Assembly (NCBI GenBank): GCA_947168665.1
Contig: CAMVMX010000005.1
Coordinates: forward strand, 62,001 to 126,000
DNA: 64,000 nt
Origin: an uncultured Bacteroidales bacterium
GTDB taxonomy: Bacteria > Bacteroidota > Bacteroidia > Bacteroidales > P3
Direction: 5' to 3'
Position numbers and translations under genes: made by a program. Positions 16,795-25,889 of the stretch are shown piece by piece. Below the pieces are notes generated by a model. It was not told the DNA's origin. It made no database searches and was given only the letters and a program-made list of their open reading frames with translations. Position 1 is the stretch's first letter. Every line of letters starts with the position of its first letter.

Positions 16795-19464
16795 TTACTC
16801 TGTTGTAGTGGCAGTATCCTCAGCCCCGCTCTTCGAGCGGTTCTCCAGCTCCATCTTGCCGAAACGCAAGGTGATGCCGGCCGAGATATACCGGCTGTTG
16901 AGCGTGTAGTTGTTGCTCTCGCTCAGCAGATAGGGGTTGGTGTTCAGTGAGCCCGACCCCACAGTCTTGCCCCAGTTGAAGATGTCTTGCACATTGATAA
17001 AGGCCGACAGTTTGCGCTTGAAGAAATCCGCCCTCACACCGAAGTTCAGGTAATAGCGGGCCTTCCGCTCGGCGGCCAGGCTTATGGTGGGCGATGAATA
17101 GTTGGCCGAGGCAAACACCTGATACTGGTCAAAAAGCTTCACCCATGTATTCAGCCTGATACTCCACGACACCTTGTGTGCCGACAGGATACCTTTTTCG
17201 CCCTGGTCGAATTGATAGCCATAGTCATACACGTTGGTGTACAGCCGCACATTGACAAATCCTGACGGGCGGAAGGTGACAAACGCCGTGCCTCCCACTC
17301 GGTACGACGACCCCATGTTGTACGGCACAGTAAACTGCACAATGCGGTCCAGTATCGGGTCCGCCTCGTCCGTCGATGTCGTAAGGCTGCTTATCTCGTT
17401 GGTGCTCAATCGGGCGTAGCCCTCCAGTCCCACGTTGCCGAAAGTCATGAAATACTTGTTCCACCCAATCTCGGCATTGTGCGTATAGCTGTATGTCAGG
17501 TCGCGGTTGCCCGTGCGATAGCTGTCCACCGAATAGCGCTTGTAAGTGGATATATCCTCCTCGCCTGGATGGCGCATCCTCAGCGAGTAGTTCAGCTTAA
17601 AGTTGTGCATATCCTCTGTGCGATACGACAGATGGATGGAGGGGTTATAAGTCATGAACCCTTTGGCCAGGCTGTCGATGGTGAAGGGGTAGGTCTCACT
17701 GCCGAAATAACGGAAGTCGATATGCTCATACTGCGCCCCCATGCCCAATTCCAAGGTGAAATTCCCAAAGCGGCGGGTCCATTCCACGTCGGCCTCCACC
17801 GCGTGCTCCGTGTCGTCGAAGTCATAGCTCCGCAACTCGTCGCGCACCCCCTCGGTCTCCACAGTATCTATCACATTATATCTGCGCGAAATGTTTTTCA
17901 GTCCATATCCCAGCCCGAACGACAACTCTCCGCTCTCGCTGTAAGGACGGTTGTAGCGCAAATCGGCGTTCAGGTTATTGTTGAAATACTTGTCAAGATA
18001 GCACTTGTCAAAGTTCTCGCCGATGGAATATACCGTCCCTGTGGTATACTGGCGTATAAAATCCGTCTGGCTGTTTCCGTTGTTGAAATTCTCTTGGATG
18101 CTTGCACGGATATTGTGGCCGTTCTTGTCGAACTTATGGGTAAAATCAATGCCCGCCATGCCAAATCCCGACCCCGATTTGCTGAGGTTCGTATCGAAAT
18201 ATTGGTACATCTCGTTGCTCAGCCAATCGTTGCGGTAGCGTTGCAGGAAATTCTCCCCTCTCGAGTAGCTATAATTATAGTGACCCATAAAATCGATATT
18301 CGTCATTGAGTCTATCTCGTAGCTCACACGCCCAAACAGGTTGCCGTTCAGCCGCCGGTTGTCGCTCTGTGTCTCATACCCTTCGGTCGCCACCGAGTCG
18401 TACAATCCGTCGGGGGTCTCGTTGCGGTCCTTGAAATAAGTCGTGCGGTTCCAGCCCTCGTTGTTCGAGAAATTGTAGCGTCCGCTGGCATACAGGTTCA
18501 CCGACAGCCGCTCATTGGCCCAGGTATACGACACCCAGGGCGATACGAAAGGCTGAGTAGCCCCGTTTACACCAAAGCTCACAAAATGATTACTCTTGAT
18601 ATATGCCGAGGTGATGATGTTTATCACGGCCTCTGCGCTGGTGGCGTACTTGGCCGACGGGTTCGTGATGGTCTCGATGCGGTCCAAGGCGTTGGCCGGA
18701 AGGGTTTCGAGATAGGTCTTCAAGTTCTCCTCCGTCAGGCGCGAGGGCTTGTCATTCACCCAAATCTCAACGCTCGACACACCCCGCAGCGTGATGTTCC
18801 CTTCGATGTCCACCTCCACTCCCGGCGCGTTTTGCAGTGCGTCGCTCGTGGTGCCGGTCTGGATGGTCGGGTCGTCCGCCACGTTATATATCAGCTTCTC
18901 CCCATCCATGGCGTATAGCGGACGGGCTGCCGTCACCTTCACCTCCGTCAGTGTGGTGGCTCCCGGCACCAGCTTCAGCGTCCCCAGTGCCGTGTTGTTA
19001 TTAACCGTGAAAGGTATCAGCACATTCCTGTATCCGATGGCCGACACACGCAGCAGCATATTGCCCTGCGGTATGTTGGTCAGTTCGAAATAGCCGTTCA
19101 AATCCGTTATGCCGCCTTTCACCAGTGTGGTGTCCTCGGCGCTCAGCACTGCCAGATTCACGTAAGGTATGGCCTCGCCGCTCACACTGTCCTGCAGCGT
19201 CCCCACCACCTTAAACACGTCGCCTTCCTTCACAGTCTTCTTCTGCCTCACCTGCTGCGCCTTCTCGGCGGCCTGCTCCTGCTGGCGCATCCGTCTGTAC
19301 CGTTCGCGGTCGCTCATCGAGGGGCGGTTGCCGCCGCCACCCGGAGGGGGTCCCATGGGTCTTCCGCCACCGAATCCGCCCGGTTGGGCCACTACCGATG
19401 GGGCAAAAGTAAGAAAAAACAGCAATGCTGCCGCAGTGAAAAATGTTTTGTTCGAGGCTCTCAT
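16795..19464 (-). CDS. Outer-membrane beta-barrel protein, TonB-receptor-like (OMP_b-brl_3)
   Basis: An 889-residue exported protein. Residues 1-26 are a signal peptide ending before QPGG. A low-complexity Gly/Pro stretch with MGPPPGGGG is followed by a charged Arg/Gln-rich helix (to about 60). A carboxypeptidase-regulatory-like domain (about 63-150, VVGTLQDSVSGEAIPYVNL) and a plug-like domain (LQNAPGVEVDIEGNITLRGV, ETLPANALDRIETITNPSAKY) precede a long barrel. No clear TonB box is visible. Proteins of this type are common in Bacteroidota and rarely assigned a ligand. It lies 20 bases after the MATE exporter gene, so both are probably co-transcribed. Confidence 0.88.
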   Translation of the reverse strand: MRASNKTFFTAAALLFFLTFAPSVVAQPGGFGGGRPMGPPPGGGGNRPSMSDRERYRRMRQQEQAAEKAQQVRQKKTVKEGDVFKVVGTLQDSVSGEAIPYVNLAVLSAEDTTLVKGGITDLNGYFELTNIPQGNMLLRVSAIGYRNVLIPFTVNNNTALGTLKLVPGATTLTEVKVTAARPLYAMDGEKLIYNVADDPTIQTGTTSDALQNAPGVEVDIEGNITLRGVSSVEIWVNDKPSRLTEENLKTYLETLPANALDRIETITNPSAKYATSAEAVINIITSAYIKSNHFVSFGVNGATQPFVSPWVSYTWANERLSVNLYASGRYNFSNNEGWNRTTYFKDRNETPDGLYDSVATEGYETQSDNRRLNGNLFGRVSYEIDSMTNIDFMGHYNYSYSRGENFLQRYRNDWLSNEMYQYFDTNLSKSGSGFGMAGIDFTHKFDKNGHNIRASIQENFNNGNSQTDFIRQYTTGTVYSIGENFDKCYLDKYFNNNLNADLRYNRPYSESGELSFGLGYGLKNISRRYNVIDTVETEGVRDELRSYDFDDTEHAVEADVEWTRRFGNFTLELGMGAQYEHIDFRYFGSETYPFTIDSLAKGFMTYNPSIHLSYRTEDMHNFKLNYSLRMRHPGEEDISTYKRYSVDSYRTGNRDLTYSYTHNAEIGWNKYFMTFGNVGLEGYARLSTNEISSLTTSTDEADPILDRIVQFTVPYNMGSSYRVGGTAFVTFRPSGFVNVRLYTNVYDYGYQFDQGEKGILSAHKVSWSIRLNTWVKLFDQYQVFASANYSSPTISLAAERKARYYLNFGVRADFFKRKLSAFINVQDIFNWGKTVGSGSLNTNPYLLSESNNYTLNSRYISAGITLRFGKMELENRSKSGAEDTATTTE

Positions 19465-19484
19465 AAAGTCTTTTTAATTGATTT

Positions 19485-20900
19485 CTATATTTTATTGTTA
19501 TTATGTCTCACTTCGGTCGGTTTTCTTGCTTCGGTCGATGAATTTTTTCTGCGCTGCTGTGTGGCTATTGCATAAACGACTATCGCTGCCGTCGTTAGCA
19601 ACTCGGCGCATGGCATCGACAGCCACAGCCCCGCCGTGCCCAGCAGTCTGGGCAGCACTGCAAACGCCGCCACCAAGAACACGATGCCCCGCAGGATGGT
19701 GAACAGGCTGGCAGCACCCGATTTCTCGATGCTTTGCAGGTAGCCCACAATGCAGATGTTCAAGGCCATAAACAGGAAGCCGGAACCATAGTAGGGCAGT
19801 CCTGCCGAGGCGATGGCGTATGTCGGGCTCTCCGGCGTGAGGAAGCACAGCACCACCGTGGGCGAGAAGAAAAGAAACATAAGGCTCACCAACACCCCTA
19901 TCGTCACGGACACTAATAGGCTGAACCGCAGTGTGCCAAAGACTCGGGGCTGCTTTCCGGCCCCGTGATTGAAGCTGATGATGGGCTGTGCCGACTGTGC
20001 CACGGCGTTGCAAATCATATACACCAGCGGGAACAGATAGCACGCAATGCTGTATGCCGCCACCCCGTCGTCGCCCATGTAGTGCATGAACGCAATGTTG
20101 CCGCTCAGCATCATCACCGCCACCGCTATTTCGCCCACCAGTCCGGGAAACCCCACGCGCACCATATACCCCACATTGCGCAGCGTCAGCCGCAGGCTCG
20201 TCCAGCTGGTCTTGATTCGATACAAGTGCAACGACCGCGTGCGGAAAAGCATGTAGTACGCCACCATCAGCGCCCCGACCAGTCCGCCAAAGTCCGTCGC
20301 CAATGCGGCACCCATCAGCCCCATCTTGCAGGGGAAGATGAAAACATAGTCCAACACGATGTTCACCACAGCCGGGATAATGTTTGAAAACATCGCATAG
20401 CGCGGCGAGCCGTCCAACCGTATCACAAACAGCCCCAACGTCTGTATCATCAGCAACAGGCAGGTGGGCAGGAACCACAGGTAGTATTCCAGCGTGGAGT
20501 CATATAAAGCCCCTTCCACGCCCAGCATCCGCAGCACCGTTGACGGGAACAGATAGCAAAACGCTCCCATCAGCAGCGATATCAGTATGCCCGCCTCGAA
20601 GGCCTGCGTCACATTGATGCGGGCCGCCTTGTTGTTGCCCTTTGACAGGTGGATGGCCGCCACCACGCTGGCCCCCACGCCCAGCATCATCCCCAGCCCG
20701 TTGATGGTCATCATGATGGGGGCTATCAGGTTGATTGACGCCAGCCCGTGGGCCCCGATGCCGTGTCCCACAAATATGCCGTCGGTCAGCAGAAAAGCCA
20801 TGTTGAACAGCATTCCCAACAGGGTGGGGAAGAAGATGCTTGCAAACAAACGCCCTATATTGGCGTTCCCGAAATCGATGTTGTCTCTGTTATCGTACAT
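19485..20900 (-). CDS. MATE-family multidrug/toxin exporter
   Basis: A 471-residue protein with twelve hydrophobic segments in two related halves. Typical MATE stretches are ASIFFPTLLGMLFNMAFLLTDG near residue 20 (two adjacent pieces) with the GIGAHGLASINLI loop, and in the second half HYMGDDGVAAYSIACYLFP and QSAQPIISFNHGAGK. It should export organic cations or other toxic compounds using a sodium or proton gradient. The gene lies upstream of the outer-membrane barrel gene with a 20-base gap; the pairing suggests export across both membranes, but MATE proteins are not known to need an outer-membrane partner. Confidence 0.92.
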   Translation of the reverse strand: MYDNRDNIDFGNANIGRLFASIFFPTLLGMLFNMAFLLTDGIFVGHGIGAHGLASINLIAPIMMTINGLGMMLGVGASVVAAIHLSKGNNKAARINVTQAFEAGILISLLMGAFCYLFPSTVLRMLGVEGALYDSTLEYYLWFLPTCLLLMIQTLGLFVIRLDGSPRYAMFSNIIPAVVNIVLDYVFIFPCKMGLMGAALATDFGGLVGALMVAYYMLFRTRSLHLYRIKTSWTSLRLTLRNVGYMVRVGFPGLVGEIAVAVMMLSGNIAFMHYMGDDGVAAYSIACYLFPLVYMICNAVAQSAQPIISFNHGAGKQPRVFGTLRFSLLVSVTIGVLVSLMFLFFSPTVVLCFLTPESPTYAIASAGLPYYGSGFLFMALNICIVGYLQSIEKSGAASLFTILRGIVFLVAAFAVLPRLLGTAGLWLSMPCAELLTTAAIVVYAIATQQRRKNSSTEARKPTEVRHNNNKI

Positions 20901-20951
20901 TTTCAGTCGTTTATAAGGTTTTGTTGTATCCTTTCCACAGGCAACGAGAAA

Positions 20952-20987
20952 GGGGCTGGGGGCGGACCAATGCCGTCTCCCAGTCCC
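20952..20987 (-). terminator. Imperfect hairpin after the DUF975 gene
   Basis: GGGGCTGGGGGCGG and CCGTCTCCCAGTCCC form a G/C-rich stem with a few wobble pairs around a short loop. It lies about 110 bases beyond the DUF975 stop and lacks a long T run, so the terminator role is weak. Confidence 0.35.
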
Positions 20988-21096
20988 TTAAATGCGGGTT
21001 GCCGCTATTGTCGTTTTGTCCCTTTTTCGGTTGTCTCTCTGTTGTGGCAACTGGCTTGCGGCGCCGCCGCTCCGTCAGGTCGCCGTCGTCCTGTCC

Positions 21097-21705
21097 TTAT
21101 TTATTGTTTTTCAATTGTTCGTAAAACTTTACTCGTGCTGTCTGCATATAGGGTATCACCCACAGCATCCCGATGCCGCAGGTGATGATACTCAGCAGAA
21201 CCCAGCCGATAAAACTGAGGTCAAGCAGAAAGAGTTTCATCTTGTAGCCATCCATCATGCGGCGGCTGCGGTTCAGGCACTCGCGCACCGGCATGTCGGG
21301 GTTGTCATGCATCACATAGGGGGTCATGGCGTAAGCGTATGCCTTCACAATGCCTGGCACTATCAACAGCAGCGACCACAACAGCGTGATGGCATACACC
21401 AGCATCGAGCCGCCCAACCAGCGTCCGTAGCGGTTGAACACTGCGAAGGGCCGTGTGACCAATTCATCCTCCTCGGCCTCGCCGCGCACAAACTGCAGGA
21501 AAGCCACGGAAAAGCCAAAGCCCAGCGGCACCGCCGCCAGCAGTCCCACCAAGGGGAGTGAATTGGCCATCCATGTCACGGCGATGAAAAGCAGTGTGCA
21601 AAGCACTGGGTAGAGCCATATCCCTCTCAAATGCTCCAGTGCCGACTGGCGCAGTTGGCCATTGGCAGGCATGGAGGCGGGATTGATTGTTTGGCGTTCT
21701 TCCAT
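21097..21705 (-). CDS. DUF975 family integral membrane protein
   Basis: A 202-residue membrane protein with the start placed at the ATG at 21705. It has four to five hydrophobic segments (WLYPVLCTLLFIAVTW, VGLLAAVPLGFGFSVAFL, LVYAITLLWSLLLIVPGIV, LSFIGWVLLSIITCGIG) and the DUF975 hallmark PGIVKAYAYAMTPYV followed by ECLNRSRRMMDGYKMKLF. Members are widespread and of unknown role. It is monocistronic, with a -7 box about 30 bases upstream of the start. The next gene is divergent. Confidence 0.87.
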   Translation of the reverse strand: MEERQTINPASMPANGQLRQSALEHLRGIWLYPVLCTLLFIAVTWMANSLPLVGLLAAVPLGFGFSVAFLQFVRGEAEEDELVTRPFAVFNRYGRWLGGSMLVYAITLLWSLLLIVPGIVKAYAYAMTPYVMHDNPDMPVRECLNRSRRMMDGYKMKLFLLDLSFIGWVLLSIITCGIGMLWVIPYMQTARVKFYEQLKNNK

Positions 21706-21733
21706 ATTGCAGGTGTCATTTGTGTTCAAATTG

Positions 21734-21741
21734 CAAAGATA
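21734..21741 (-). promoter_or_regulatory. -7 box of the DUF975 gene
   Basis: TATCTTTG on the - strand, 28 bases upstream of the start codon. No convincing -33 element was seen at the expected distance. Confidence 0.6.
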
Positions 21742-21924
21742 CACATTTTTTTTCATTTGTTGTTTTTTTTCAATCCCCCACTCCTGCCACACATCATGCT
21801 TTCCATATCCACTGCTCCGTCAAACAGCGTGTTAAGTAACTACGATTTGCAGTCCGGTAGACCTCTTTTGTCCCTTGCCACACCTTCAGCGGGAAGAGTG
21901 GCGGGGTTATTGAAAAAAAAGTTG

Positions 21925-21932
21925 TATCTTTG
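21925..21932 (+). promoter_or_regulatory. -7 box directly before the 437-residue exported protein gene
   Basis: TATCTTTG at 21925-21932 ends only four bases before the ATG at 21937. With the usual spacing in this phylum, transcription would start at or next to the start codon, giving a leaderless message. Confidence 0.6.
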
Positions 21933-21936
21933 CAGC

Positions 21937-23250
21937 ATGAAACATTTCTATTTTTTACTACTTTTTAGTCTCTTGGGCTTTGCCTTGCAGGGACAGGAAA
22001 TCAGGCTGGGCACTGCCTTGCCCGTCGATACTGTGGCGGTGGAGTCCGATCCTCTTCTCAAGCCCTGTCGGGTGCAGCGGGAACTGCTCCTGTTGCAGGA
22101 TGCCGTCGACGACTGGCGTACCGAGCTGAGTGAAGACAACGAGCAGTCCGAAGCCTGGCGGCGCGACCACGGGCGGCTGCACACCTGGCGCATAGGTGTC
22201 GACGCCACCACTTTTCTGCGCGATGCCGCCTTCTCGCTGCCCTTTACACGGGGCTATACGGCCACGGGCTTCTTCCTTTCGCCCTATGCCAAACACCTTC
22301 TGGGCCCCGATGCGCAGCTGACCCTGGGTGTGCACCTTGCCGGTGCGGCGGGCTACGACGGCATCCGCGCCTGGCAGCCTTTGGTGCGACTGGAGTACGA
22401 GCCCTTTGAGCATTTCCGCCTTGTGATGGGTTCGCTCTATGGCACACTGGCCCACGGCCTGTTCGAACCCATGCTGGACCGCGAGCGGTATATCTATGCC
22501 CACCAGGAGGAGGGCGTGCAGATTCTCACCGACTACAGGCTGGGTACCCACCAGCGGTGGCGCATGGACACCTGGCTTCATTGGGAGGACCTGCTCGAGC
22601 CCTGGCAGCCCAAGCAGGAACGCTTCACTTTGGGCAGCAGTCAGGAGCTGACGCTCTACACCGCGGCCCCCAATCGGAGCAACGTCGACGGGGTGGAGGT
22701 CAGTGTGCCGTTCAGTTTCCTCGGCTGCCACCGGGGAGGACAGTTCTCGTCGCTCGACACCTGTATCCAGTCACTCTTCAACGAGAGTGTGGGACTGCGG
22801 GTCAATCTGCCGCTGGGGCAATGGGCTGCCGTGGCTGTTGATGCGCCGTTCTTTTTCTATCAGGATATTTCGCCCACCAAGTGCATGGCCTACAACAGCG
22901 GATGGGCGCTGTGGCCTCAGCTCTCGCTTGACTGGCATTTTGCCCGTGAGGGCCGCAACCGGCAGGACTTCTGGCGCGGGGCATGGCGTATGCTGCTGCA
23001 AGCCGGCTACTGGCAGGGGCATCAGTTCATAGCCCCCCGGGGCAGCTATCTCTTCCAGAGCGTAAGCTGGCACCGCCCCGACTATGCCGAGCCGGAACGC
23101 CGCATGGTGACCGCCAAGCTAGCCTTTGAAAACCGCTACACCAGCCGCCTGGCCCTCGGCCTGGACACCGAGTATTACTACGACTTGGCGCACCGCGCCA
23201 TGGACTTTGCCTTCGGCCTGTACATCCGTTACGGCCTGATGCCCCGTTGA
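21937..23250 (+). CDS. Exported probable outer-membrane barrel protein, function unknown
   Basis: A 437-residue protein. Residues 1-19 form a signal peptide (KHFYFLLLFSLLGFALQGQ). After a charged helical region around residues 45-80, the rest alternates aromatic and polar residues as in beta-barrels (WQPLVRLEYEPFEHFRLVMG, YIRYGLMPR at the end). The start was chosen because the frame upstream has no promoter while a -7 box lies just before this ATG. No family is recognised. It is divergent from the DUF975 gene and followed by a stem-loop, so it appears monocistronic. Confidence 0.75.
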   Translation: MKHFYFLLLFSLLGFALQGQEIRLGTALPVDTVAVESDPLLKPCRVQRELLLLQDAVDDWRTELSEDNEQSEAWRRDHGRLHTWRIGVDATTFLRDAAFSLPFTRGYTATGFFLSPYAKHLLGPDAQLTLGVHLAGAAGYDGIRAWQPLVRLEYEPFEHFRLVMGSLYGTLAHGLFEPMLDRERYIYAHQEEGVQILTDYRLGTHQRWRMDTWLHWEDLLEPWQPKQERFTLGSSQELTLYTAAPNRSNVDGVEVSVPFSFLGCHRGGQFSSLDTCIQSLFNESVGLRVNLPLGQWAAVAVDAPFFFYQDISPTKCMAYNSGWALWPQLSLDWHFAREGRNRQDFWRGAWRMLLQAGYWQGHQFIAPRGSYLFQSVSWHRPDYAEPERRMVTAKLAFENRYTSRLALGLDTEYYYDLAHRAMDFAFGLYIRYGLMPR

Positions 23251-23257
23251 CTGCCCT

Positions 23258-23310
23258 GAGTCCGCCGGCTGCCCGCCGCCCCTCCGCTGCCGCCGGGTTG
23301 CGGACTCTTT
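23258..23310 (+). terminator. Possible terminator after the 437-residue protein gene
   Basis: GAGTCCGC (23258-23265) pairs perfectly with GCGGACTC (23300-23307), with further G/C pairing possible in between, followed by TTT. The loop is long, so confidence is moderate. Confidence 0.4.
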
Positions 23311-23490
23311 GTCCTGCCGATTTTTGCGGTTCCGGGCCAAAACGGGCGGTCGCTCTAAGTTCGCTCATTTGACGCTTTTTGTATTACATTTAGACGGCAT
23401 TTCGACCTCCGCCATGCAGGGAATGCGTGCCGCTGCGGCTGCCATTTGGGGTGGGTCGGGCGAGGTTGGGACATACTGTGGGCGGGGTGT

Positions 23491-23524
23491 AAAAAAACGG
23501 CATTCCCGGTGGCGGGGATGCCGT
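23491..23524 (-). terminator. Terminator of the LolA-like exported protein gene
   Basis: On the - strand ACGGCAT and ATGCCGT pair (23524-23518 with 23503-23497), extended by an inner CCC/GGG pairing, and are followed by seven T. It lies 23 bases beyond the stop codon. Confidence 0.85.
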
Positions 23525-23546
23525 AATGTGGCGGTGGGCGACGGCC

Positions 23547-24230
23547 TCAGTCGATGGTGTAGACGTTGTCGTTGATGGGGGTGTTGAGCAGTGGGGCGTG
23601 GCGTTTGCCTTTGGCGTCGAGGCCCATGGTGTATTTGTGGATGAGGCCGAGTTTCTCTTCCATTTCCATGTAGTCGATGAGGCAGGTTTTTTTGTCGTAT
23701 TTGAGTGTCATTTTGGTGATGCCTTTGTTGTAGCCTTTCTGCACGGTGAGGGTGATGATGTAGTGGTGGGCGTCGGAGGTGAGCTGGAAGTCGGTGTGGA
23801 GGTTGTTGTAGATGCTGTAGATGTCGCCGTTCATGGCCCAGGCGAGGGCGTTGCCGAGCAGTTTCATGAGGGGTACGAAGCGGTAGTTGAAGTGGAGGTT
23901 GTGGCCGTCGATGCCGTTGTGGAGGTGGGTGGTGGTGATGATGTAGTATTCGCCTTGGGGTTGGGTGTAGCGCATGGCTATTTTGGCTTCGGTGTCGCCG
24001 TGTTTGGCGGGTGTGACTTGTTGGTAGTAGAGGGTGCCGTAGCGGTGCTGGATGGTTTTTTTCTTGCTTTTTATGAGGTCGTGGCGGAAGGTGTTTTGTA
24101 TGCTGCGGTACTGTTTGTTGGTGGTGAGCAGTTTGTTGAGGATGACGCTGTCGGAGGCGGTGATGGTTTGCGCGGCGGCGGGCAGGGTGAGCGACAGGAG
24201 TAGGGCGAGGAGGGTGATTGTCTTGTTCAT
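23547..24230 (-). CDS. Exported LolA-fold-like protein, function unknown
   Basis: A 227-residue protein with a clear signal peptide (TITLLALLLSLTLPAAAQ, cleaved near residue 21). The mature part has a run of beta strands (HRYGTLYYQQ, AKIAMRYTQPQGEYYIITT, KMTLKYDKKTCLIDYMEME) like the half-barrel of LolA-type lipoprotein carriers, but the match is by pattern only. It would act in the periplasm. The coding strand is very C-rich, unlike the - strand genes at 13.5-21 kb. It lies upstream of nothing on its own strand and ends in its own terminator; the C10 protease gene upstream also has a terminator, so each is probably transcribed alone. Confidence 0.6.
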   Translation of the reverse strand: MNKTITLLALLLSLTLPAAAQTITASDSVILNKLLTTNKQYRSIQNTFRHDLIKSKKKTIQHRYGTLYYQQVTPAKHGDTEAKIAMRYTQPQGEYYIITTTHLHNGIDGHNLHFNYRFVPLMKLLGNALAWAMNGDIYSIYNNLHTDFQLTSDAHHYIITLTVQKGYNKGITKMTLKYDKKTCLIDYMEMEEKLGLIHKYTMGLDAKGKRHAPLLNTPINDNVYTID

Positions 24231-24264
24231 GGGGTTGTGTGGATTGGGGTTGGTTTATATTGAA

Positions 24265-24294
24265 AGTCCTCCGATGGGATTGTATCGGAGGACT
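24265..24294 (-). terminator. Terminator of the C10 protease gene
   Basis: Perfect 11-base stem AGTCCTCCGAT / ATCGGAGGACT with an 8-base loop, about 30 bases after the stop codon. The 3' side on the - strand is TTTCAATATAA. Confidence 0.75.
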
Positions 24295-24324
24295 GACAGT
24301 GGGTTGTTGTTTATTGTCGAGTGG

Positions 24325-25758
24325 TTATTTGACTGTGAATTTGACTGCGTTGCCGTTGAGGCGGTAGATGTAGAGGCCGGGGGCGTAGCCCTGGAGGTTG
24401 AGGCGGTATTCTTTGGTGCCGCCGGGGATGATGAGGTTGTCAACAATCTTGCCGTCGACGGAGTAGATGGTGAGGGCTGCGTTGAGGGGCAGGTCGGAGG
24501 GAATCATGAGGTAGTCGGAGGCGGGGTTGGGGTAGCAGGGGGCCTCGGAGTAGGTGGTGTTGTCGTTGATGCCCAGGGTGTTGGGGTAGATTCTGTAGAC
24601 CATGCCGTGGCCGCTGGAGAAGGTGTAGCCGCCGGCGGACTCGATGCTGGAGGCTGGCGAGAGGGTGAAGAAGCCGTCGCTTCTACCGCCCCAGCCCCAG
24701 CGGATGTAGAATTTGGTTTCGTTGTCGGAGGAGGAACCGGCGATGACGAAGGCGTGGCCAGCTGCGTCACGGCCTGTGCCGCTCGGGTCGCTGGCACTGT
24801 AGTAGACGGGACGGCGGTGGTTGTCGAGTTCGTCGTGGAGAATGTCGAGCCATTGCTTGTTGGAGTAGTCTCTGCGCTGGATGTAGGTTGCGGCACTGTT
24901 GTAGTTGAAGTATTTGTAGAATGCGACGGGGACGTCTGGGCTGTAGGCTCCGCTGCCGTCGGGGTCCCAGCTCATCTTGACGGTGACGCCGCAGGCAAAG
25001 AGGAGTTTGCCGATGGCGCGTTTGCGCTCGTAGGAGCTGTTGTAGGTGATGGTGTTGGGCATGTTGGCGAAGTCGAAGCGGTTGGAGTCGACTCTGAATT
25101 TGTAGCGGATGGTTTGTCCGTTCCAGGAGAAAGAGGCAGTGGGTTCTACTTCACCGCCCACTTCGGGGAATTTCCAGAAGTGGATGATTTGTCCCATGGC
25201 GGTGGCTACGCAGCCGGCGGGGCAGCGGGTGCCGTTCTTGGTGGGGCACCAGAGGTTGTAGGGGGCATCCTGGTTCCATTTGGACTGGACGAGGACGGCT
25301 TTGCTGGCGGGGTCGCAGGTGAAGGTGCGGTCGCGGAGCGGCTGCCAGAGTGCCTGGACTTCGGCACTGGGCTGGGCGTTGTTGTTCTGGTTGTCGCTGA
25401 TGAGGGCGGCGTAGCTGTCAAGCATGTATTGGCAGGCGGGGCTGATGTTTTCGGGGTCGAGCTGGCCGACGGGGGAGTAGGCCAGGATGGGTTCGGTGCA
25501 GTCGGAGGCGGAGACGATGATGAATCCGTCGCCAGCTACGTTGAAGGCGTACATGGCCGGAACGCAGAGGGTGGGGTTGTCGAACTGCATGCAGGGTTTG
25601 AGGTTGTCGGCAGTGATGGGAGCTTTGGCTCCTGTGGCAACTGAGAAGTAGTAGGCACCAATCTGTTTTGCGGTGAGGAGGTCGATGTTTTCTGCTTTTG
25701 CGTTTCCGATCAGGAGGACAGAGAACAGCAGGATTGCAGATAAAATTCTGGTTTTCAT
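24325..25758 (-). CDS. C10 family (streptopain-like) cysteine protease with type IX secretion tail
   Basis: A 477-residue secreted protease. Order of parts: signal peptide (1-22), inhibitory pro-domain (about 23-150, with VAGDGFIIVSASDCTEPILAYS), C10 catalytic domain (about 150-395) and a C-terminal sorting domain (about 405-477). The catalytic cysteine is Cys183 in CPAGCVATAMGQI and the histidine is His335 in AAGHAFVIAG; FYIRWGWGG follows, as in streptopain. The tail starts YPNPASDYLMI and ends in GLYIYRLNGNAVKFTVK, the form of the Por secretion-system sorting signal. It is probably released or attached at the cell surface and degrades host or dietary protein. It is monocistronic. Confidence 0.93.
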   Translation of the reverse strand: MKTRILSAILLFSVLLIGNAKAENIDLLTAKQIGAYYFSVATGAKAPITADNLKPCMQFDNPTLCVPAMYAFNVAGDGFIIVSASDCTEPILAYSPVGQLDPENISPACQYMLDSYAALISDNQNNNAQPSAEVQALWQPLRDRTFTCDPASKAVLVQSKWNQDAPYNLWCPTKNGTRCPAGCVATAMGQIIHFWKFPEVGGEVEPTASFSWNGQTIRYKFRVDSNRFDFANMPNTITYNSSYERKRAIGKLLFACGVTVKMSWDPDGSGAYSPDVPVAFYKYFNYNSAATYIQRRDYSNKQWLDILHDELDNHRRPVYYSASDPSGTGRDAAGHAFVIAGSSSDNETKFYIRWGWGGRSDGFFTLSPASSIESAGGYTFSSGHGMVYRIYPNTLGINDNTTYSEAPCYPNPASDYLMIPSDLPLNAALTIYSVDGKIVDNLIIPGGTKEYRLNLQGYAPGLYIYRLNGNAVKFTVK

Positions 25759-25805
25759 TGTGTTCGTTTGTATTATTTGTTATTATTGATATATTTTTGA
25801 TGGGG

Positions 25806-25813
25806 CAAAGATA
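25806..25813 (-). promoter_or_regulatory. -7 box of the C10 protease gene
   Basis: TATCTTTG on the - strand, 47 bases before the ATG at 25758. No clear -33 element. Confidence 0.6.
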
Positions 25814-25889
25814 CGACTTTTTCTTGGATTAAAATTGGTTTTGGGCGTTAAAATTTGTTGAATGGGGGAACTGGCGGACCGGCGTGCGG

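Noticed and set aside
24052-25644. 530-codon + strand open frame opposite the C10 protease gene
   Set aside because: The translation is a low-complexity run of Val, Gly, Asp and Glu, caused by the strong C bias of the - strand gene. The protease on the other strand has all its catalytic motifs.
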